This document shows positions 5,395 through 9,373 of a DNA stretch of 9,373 nucleotides, piece after piece. The stretch covers positions 1-9,373 of the forward strand of contig CAZQER010000042.1 in NCBI GenBank assembly GCA_964592095.1, read 5' to 3'. Within the stretch, counting starts at the first letter, position 1. Every line of letters begins with the position of its first letter. A program made the position numbers and the translations under genes. The notes beneath the pieces were generated by a model. It was not told the DNA's origin. It worked only from the letters and a program-made list of their open reading frames with translations, and searched no databases. This stretch comes from EX4484-2 sp964592095. GTDB lineage: Archaea; Altiarchaeota; Altiarchaeia; IMC4; QMZM01.

Positions 5395-7971
5395 TTATCC
5401 AATCCCCCTTTCTCCAGATAGTCGTTTAAGTAGTGTTGGGTCTGGAATCTTTTCCACTGGCTCCCATCCCTTCTCCTTTAAAATCTCCATTAATCTATCC
5501 TTTTCCGTTAACGGAATATCAGCCTCTGTTCTTACAAATTTGTGAATATCATCTGGCAATTTGTTATATGTTTTTTCATATATATCAATGTAATGTGCAA
5601 GTTTTATCTGTCTACCCTTTATCCCATCGCTTGCCCTCATGCATAATTTTGGTATCAGAGTCATAACCTCCTCCTTTGTTTCGGCAACATAACTGAGATG
5701 CTCCGGAACCGGTCCTACATCATATCTTCCTTTACCTCTTGTATCAAATACACTCCAGTCAGTATTTTCATCACTAAGCAACTCCTTTCTGTATTTCTTC
5801 CCACTCGGACCCCATATAACAGGTATACCGAGTCTCATTACTCCCGCACCTATTGAAACTGCCTTCTGAGACATGGTTCCCCATACAAGTCCAACTGCAC
5901 CAACCCTATTTAATATATAGTCAGCAATCTCTTCAAAATTTGCTCTCAATGGTCTCCTTGCAAATATATGAGCGACCTTCATTGCTGCCCCCGTAATATG
6001 TGCATTTGCAACACAGGATCCTACATTTATCAGATTCCCGCCATTAAATTCCCCACCATATTTCTCATATAGATTATGTGTTCCAGAGTAATCTGTTGCA
6101 AGTGCCATAGCCGAGCAACCAGATGTTACTACAATATAATTCCTTTTAAGGAATTCTTCAATAATCTCTCCCAATTCCTTACCACCATTTGGCCAGAGTG
6201 AACAACCAACCGGTGCGATAATTCCTGGAATTTCACCAAATACTATGGGTGCTCCAACCTCTCTTATTTCAACATCCTGAATTGCCCCTCTCCCCGGGTT
6301 TATTCTTGCCTTATCATTCTCAAATCTTTCCTTATAAATCTTTGAGAATATAGATACCAATGGGATTCCCTGTGGACACCATGACTCACACCTCCCACAG
6401 AACAGGCATTCACCTAATGCATCAACAACTTCATCCTTATTTAATGGTTCTATTATTTCATCCTTCCTATCCTCACCCTTTAATTCCGAAAATATCTCCG
6501 GTATATTGATGTCCTTTGGACAGTTCTGATAACACAATCCACAACTAATGCAACTGGCAATTAATTTTTTATCTATGTCCTTTCCTTCCTTTAAATCTTT
6601 TATTATTGAGCACACATCAATATCATTTGGACAATTTTTGGAGCAGAGGCTACACTGGATACATTCTGCAATCTCTTTTGATATATCTATTGACTCTTTC
6701 TTTTTTATTGGTTTGTATTTTAATTCAACCTTATTGTAGTGATAGTTTATGCTTGAAACAATCCTTTTTACATCATTACCCACAGGACATGCCTGAGTAC
6801 AGAGACCGCAAGAAACACACCCTTTTGCATCCTCAATTGAGATATCGAGTTTCTTCTTGCCCCTCTTATGAATCTCAATTGCTGTTTTTACAGCAACCTC
6901 TCCAGCCTTTTCCAAATCTGTTATGTAAACCCCCTTAATCTCACCAGAAATAAGCATTTGAACAATCTTATCAGCATCCTCCTCAGACATGTTTGGAAAT
7001 CCCCCAACATTTTTATCTGATGTTGCAATTACAGGAATTCCCAACCTTTCTGCGTTCTCTGCAGTATCAACCCTTATACATTGTTCATCCAGTACTATGA
7101 CATCTGCTATACCGGAGCGTACAAAAGGTAGTTGATATGATAACTGACCAATTATCTTTGTTCTTTTATTATATCTCCCCAAATCGAAAGCAGTACAACA
7201 GATTCCTGCAATTTCAACATCCTTGTTATTCTCTGCTGCATAATCAATAATCTCAGTTCCGGTTGAGACATTATGCCCGATACATAGAACCACCGGCTTC
7301 TCTTTATCTACTGTGCCGAAACCTATATCAACAAATTCTGGTTTGGGTTCTCCCTTTGGAAAATTTAATGCAGCAATCTGAGATATATCTGCAATTTCCA
7401 TTCCGAGATGATCCATCATTCCTGCATGCAATGCCTTTGAGTTAAAGTCAAAATCTGAGGATTCCTGACCCATATGCAATGAGGACAGTAAGTGGGTTAG
7501 TTGCTCCTCTACATAATCCAATGCCTTCTCCAAATCTCCAAGTGTTTTTGGTTTCATCCCCATTACTAAATGAACCCATGGAGCCTGAACCTCACTATTC
7601 ATAACAACATCTAACGGTGTATTTCTACCAAATTTTTTAATTAGTGTATGCAAACCATGCCTTGCATGTGCTGTATGTGCTGCAGCACCTGTGATTGTTA
7701 AAAATAGGTTCTCTCTTGCCATTTGTTTATCTAGCGTTATCCCACATGCCCCCCTCCTACCCATTGATAGGTCACACGGCCCAAAGGCACAGAATTGACA
7801 CTGCTTTATATATGAATTATACTTTGCTTTATATCTATTCAAGAGTTTTCTGTCCCATCCCCTTAGGTCAGTAACTCCAGGTTTTGGATTCGGTCCTATC
7901 TTTTCATCCCATTCGTCCTCCTCAATTATTTCACCTATGTATATCTTTACATTCCCCCCCTCAATTTTCAT
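5395..7971 (-). CDS. cdhA: ACDS complex alpha subunit, Ni-Fe-S CO dehydrogenase with four ferredoxin motifs
   Basis: Interconverts CO2 and CO at the Ni-Fe-S C cluster and passes CO to CdhC. Seen: 858 residues. B/D-cluster cysteines C58, C61, C66 and C76 (CX2CX4CX9C). All six expected C-cluster ligands are present: H233 (CIGHNVS), C258/C259 (GICCTA), C298 (DEQC), C590 (APVGC), C619 (SGCSA) and C653 (GSCVANA). Between C298 and C590 lies the archaeal electron-transfer insert, here with four CX2CX2CX3CP motifs starting at C385, C437, C474 and C522; methanosarcinal CdhA has two (clusters E and F). The chain is correspondingly longer than the roughly 800 residues usual there. ATG 7971 has no ribosome site; a TATA-like box at 8012-8019 suggests a short leader. 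A run of seven G lies at codons 4-6. First gene of the operon; cdhC follows directly, with no cdhB between. Confidence 0.96.
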   Translation of the reverse strand: MKIEGGNVKIYIGEIIEEDEWDEKIGPNPKPGVTDLRGWDRKLLNRYKAKYNSYIKQCQFCAFGPCDLSMGRRGACGITLDKQMARENLFLTITGAAAHTAHARHGLHTLIKKFGRNTPLDVVMNSEVQAPWVHLVMGMKPKTLGDLEKALDYVEEQLTHLLSSLHMGQESSDFDFNSKALHAGMMDHLGMEIADISQIAALNFPKGEPKPEFVDIGFGTVDKEKPVVLCIGHNVSTGTEIIDYAAENNKDVEIAGICCTAFDLGRYNKRTKIIGQLSYQLPFVRSGIADVIVLDEQCIRVDTAENAERLGIPVIATSDKNVGGFPNMSEEDADKIVQMLISGEIKGVYITDLEKAGEVAVKTAIEIHKRGKKKLDISIEDAKGCVSCGLCTQACPVGNDVKRIVSSINYHYNKVELKYKPIKKKESIDISKEIAECIQCSLCSKNCPNDIDVCSIIKDLKEGKDIDKKLIASCISCGLCYQNCPKDINIPEIFSELKGEDRKDEIIEPLNKDEVVDALGECLFCGRCESWCPQGIPLVSIFSKIYKERFENDKARINPGRGAIQDVEIREVGAPIVFGEIPGIIAPVGCSLWPNGGKELGEIIEEFLKRNYIVVTSGCSAMALATDYSGTHNLYEKYGGEFNGGNLINVGSCVANAHITGAAMKVAHIFARRPLRANFEEIADYILNRVGAVGLVWGTMSQKAVSIGAGVMRLGIPVIWGPSGKKYRKELLSDENTDWSVFDTRGKGRYDVGPVPEHLSYVAETKEEVMTLIPKLCMRASDGIKGRQIKLAHYIDIYEKTYNKLPDDIHKFVRTEADIPLTEKDRLMEILKEKGWEPVEKIPDPTLLKRLSGERGIG
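6376..6819 (-). other. Four tandem [4Fe-4S] ferredoxin motifs within cdhA
   Basis: CdhA residues 385-532 contain four complete CX2CX2CX3CP motifs: C385/C388/C391/C395, C437/C440/C443/C447, C474/C477/C480/C484 and C522/C525/C528/C532. The spacings between motif starts are 52, 37 and 48 residues. The middle two share the patterns NCPxDI and CxxCxLC, and look like a recent pair. Each would hold one cubane, or exchange the fourth cysteine with its partner motif. Placement is between the C-cluster ligands C298 and C590, the site of the E and F clusters in methanogen CdhA. Confidence 0.85.
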
Positions 7972-8081
7972 CTTTATTTAATCGTTTATATTAATTCATC
8001 ATTATTAATCATTATAAAATGATATATTAATATATTAATAAATATCAAAACATTAAATACCAAAACCATCCCAATCAATTT
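7972..8081 (-). promoter_or_regulatory. cdh operon promoter region
   Basis: This 110-bp spacer between the inositol-phosphate synthase stop and the cdhA ATG is nearly all A and T on the cdhA-proximal side. Read on the minus strand, TTTTATAA at 8019-8012 is the best TATA-like box; about 25 bases downstream puts the transcript start near 7990 and leaves a leader of about 20 bases without a ribosome site. The box lies inside an inverted repeat, ATCATT-4 bp-AATGAT (8008-8023). A perfect 16-bp palindrome (8025-8040) lies just upstream, where a regulator or the BRE contact could sit. Positions are read from sequence; promoter function is inferred. Confidence 0.5.
8025..8040. repeat. Perfect 16-bp palindrome upstream of cdhA TATA-like box
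   Basis: TATTAATATATTAATA reads the same on both strands. It ends five bases upstream (minus-strand sense) of the inverted repeat around the TATA-like box of cdhA. Such A+T-only palindromes also arise by chance in spacers of this composition, so its role as an operator is only a suggestion. Confidence 0.4.
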
Positions 8082-9170
8082 TTATCTCTCCCTCCTACCA
8101 GCAATGAATTCTTCAACCATCTCTCTTGCGACAGAATCTGGATATTGAATTGGTGGTGATTTCATGAAATACGAAGATATACTTAATAAAGTACCTCCTA
8201 TACTCCTATCAAGAGCTATCTTTGCACATCTTATTGCATCCACCATAACACCCGCTGAGTTTGGAGAATCCTCAACATCCAATCTTATTTCAATATTTAT
8301 TGGAACATCACCAAATTTTCTCCCCTCCATTCTTATAAATGCAATCTTTTTATCTTTTAACCACGGAATATAGTCTGATGGACCTATATGTATATCATCT
8401 ACAGGTAGATGTATTGGAAGTTGTGATTGCACAGATTGAGTTTTACTTATCTTTTTTGATTTAAGTCTTTTTCTCTCCAACATATTCAAGAAATCTGTAT
8501 TACCTCCAACATTCAATTGATATGTATTGTCCAATTTTATTCCTCTATCAACAAATAATCTGGTAAGTATTCTGTGGAGTATTGTTGCTCCAAGTTGTGA
8601 TTTTATATCATCTCCAATCAGGGGCAGGTTATTTTTCTCAAATCTTTTTACCCATTTTTCATTAGACGCAATAAAAACCGGTATTGCATTTATAAATGCA
8701 ACCCCAGCCTTAAGACATTCATCTGCATAGTATCTCGTAGCTTCCTCTGAGCCTACTGGGAGATAATTTATAAGTATATCTGTCTTTGTTTCCTTTAGGT
8801 GTTTATATATATCAACTGGCTTTTCTTTGTGATTGATAGTAAACTTATCTTTTGTAGTTTCAGCAACACCATCAAGAACAGGACCCTTTTTTACTTCAAC
8901 ATCCAACCGAGGTACATCAGAAAATTTTATAGTACAGTTTGGTTCTGAGAATATTGCCTCTGACAAATCTCTACCAACCTTTTTTGAGTCAATATCGAAG
9001 GCAGCAACAAATCTTATATCAGATATTCTGTAACCGGAAATAACATTATGCATTAGTCCAGGAACTAAAGGAGAATTTTCATCAATATCTTTATAATACT
9101 CAATACCCTGGACAAGTGATGATGCACAGTTTCCAACACCAACTATTGCAACACGAATCTCTTTTGCCAT
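8082..9170 (-). CDS. Inositol-3-phosphate synthase (myo-inositol-1-phosphate synthase)
   Basis: NAD-dependent cyclisation of glucose 6-phosphate to 1L-myo-inositol 1-phosphate, cytosolic; in archaea this feeds inositol phospholipids and, in some hyperthermophiles, di-inositol phosphate. Seen: 362 residues of the short prokaryotic type. The Rossmann motif is GVGNCASS at 11-18, with FDID at 58-61 after the second strand. NYLPVGSEEATRYYA (135-149), GDDIKSQLGATILHR (187-200, with catalytic-region K190), NVGGNTDFLNM (220-230) and DSPNSAGVMV (301-310) are family signatures. The ATG at 9170 has no ribosome site and sits about 25 bases after a plausible transcript start. It is separated from cdhA by a promoter-like 110-bp spacer, so it is probably a separate transcription unit, although read-through into the cdh operon is possible. 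A functional link to ACDS is not shown by the sequence. Confidence 0.93.
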   Translation of the reverse strand: MAKEIRVAIVGVGNCASSLVQGIEYYKDIDENSPLVPGLMHNVISGYRISDIRFVAAFDIDSKKVGRDLSEAIFSEPNCTIKFSDVPRLDVEVKKGPVLDGVAETTKDKFTINHKEKPVDIYKHLKETKTDILINYLPVGSEEATRYYADECLKAGVAFINAIPVFIASNEKWVKRFEKNNLPLIGDDIKSQLGATILHRILTRLFVDRGIKLDNTYQLNVGGNTDFLNMLERKRLKSKKISKTQSVQSQLPIHLPVDDIHIGPSDYIPWLKDKKIAFIRMEGRKFGDVPINIEIRLDVEDSPNSAGVMVDAIRCAKIALDRSIGGTLLSISSYFMKSPPIQYPDSVAREMVEEFIAGRRER

Positions 9171-9235
9171 TTATATAGTTAAATTTATTATTTTTTATTG
9201 AATAAATATTTTATAATTATAAAATTTATATTAAA
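9171..9235. promoter_or_regulatory. Divergent promoter region with 18-bp palindrome
   Basis: This 65-bp spacer is almost wholly A and T. It holds a perfect palindrome, ATTTTATAATTATAAAAT, at 9208-9225, which is two TATA-like boxes back to back. Read leftward, the box at 9224-9217 places the start of the inositol-phosphate synthase transcript near 9195. Read rightward, TTTTATAA at 9209-9216 places a start near 9238, essentially at the ATG of the rightward gene, as in leaderless archaeal transcripts. Promoter positions are inferred from spacing. Confidence 0.45.
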
Positions 9236-9373
9236 ATGTTTAATGAAGGAAAAGAAAAACCACCAATGGAACACAGGGATAATCTTAGAAATAGAATATT
9301 GTCATTCATTTATTTCTGTATTTTTGCTTTCGTGACAGTAGGCGGAATGGTATTAATTGTATTTCTTTCCAAA
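9236..9373 (+). CDS. N-terminus of a membrane-anchored protein, cut by window edge
   Basis: An open frame of 46 codons runs from the ATG at 9236 to the end of the window without a stop. A charged, hydrophilic stretch of about 20 residues (rich in K, E, R, N) is followed by a hydrophobic segment of about 24 residues (ILSFIYFCIFAFVTVGG and on through VLIVFL), then a lysine. This looks like a transmembrane helix or an uncleaved signal anchor with the N-terminus in the cytosol. A second in-frame ATG at 9266 begins closer to the hydrophobic segment. I do not recognise the family. It is the only plus-strand gene here and diverges from the inositol-phosphate synthase gene. Support comes from the coherent hydrophobicity pattern, the promoter-like palindrome just upstream, and the absence of an opposing gene. 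Confidence 0.55.
   Translation, partial: MFNEGKEKPPMEHRDNLRNRILSFIYFCIFAFVTVGGMVLIVFLSK

Noticed and set aside
5394..5402. TTG start for CdhC at 5402.
   Set aside because: ATG 5393 gives the family-like N-terminus with a GGGGGA about nine bases upstream; the TTG adds only three residues and overlaps cdhA.
8041..8081. A terminator after the inositol-phosphate synthase gene.
   Set aside because: Only short T4 stretches are present and no hairpin with a T-run is visible, so transcription through to cdhA cannot be excluded.
1..9373. tRNA, rRNA, CRISPR array, insertion sequence or attachment site.
   Set aside because: No cloverleaf, spaced repeats, transposase motif or terminal inverted repeats were seen; nearly all of the window is accounted for by conserved coding sequence.

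Overview
The window reads as a piece of an archaeal chromosome, A+T-rich (about one third G+C by eye). The main evidence is a gene cluster for the archaeal-type CO dehydrogenase/acetyl-CoA synthase (acetyl-CoA decarbonylase/synthase, ACDS). CdhA (alpha) has ferredoxin-type insertions, CdhC (beta) is the short archaeal acetyl-CoA synthase form, and CdhD/CdhE form the corrinoid protein. The promoters look archaeal, with TATA-like boxes and short or absent leaders. I cannot name the genus. The gene arrangement differs from the classic methanogen operon cdhA-cdhB-cdhC-cooC-cdhD-cdhE, which suggests a less studied lineage.

Layout, left to right on the + strand: all complete genes lie on the minus strand, so transcription runs right to left. 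At the right edge, from 9236, a plus-strand gene for a membrane-anchored protein begins and is cut by the window. A 65-bp A+T-only-looking spacer with an 18-bp palindrome separates it from a divergent inositol-phosphate synthase gene (8082-9170). A 110-bp spacer (7972-8081) with a TATA-like box and inverted repeats precedes the cdh operon. The operon reads cdhA (5395-7971), cdhC (4038-5393), a 66-codon gene (3835-4035), a cooC-type ATPase (3065-3814), cdhD (1895-3061), cdhE (508-1893) and an iron-sulfur protein (60-518). Gaps are 20 bp or less, or the genes overlap, so it is very likely one transcript. Positions 1-59 hold no gene I can support.

How the genes work together: CdhA interconverts CO2 and CO at its Ni-Fe-S C cluster. 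CdhDE carries the methyl group on a corrinoid. CdhC joins methyl, CO and CoA at its A cluster to give acetyl-CoA, or runs the reaction backwards. The CooC-type ATPase probably supplies nickel. The last gene probably handles electrons for the complex.

The parts worth attention are these. The conserved C-terminal tail of CdhC appears to be a separate 66-residue protein, while CdhC itself ends in a winged-helix-like segment. CdhA has four ferredoxin motifs where I would expect two. The epsilon subunit gene cdhB is missing from its usual place. The terminal iron-sulfur protein carries a second copy of the CdhE N-terminal cluster domain fused to a ferredoxin with one irregular motif. Family comparisons come from memory of the families, not from a search.
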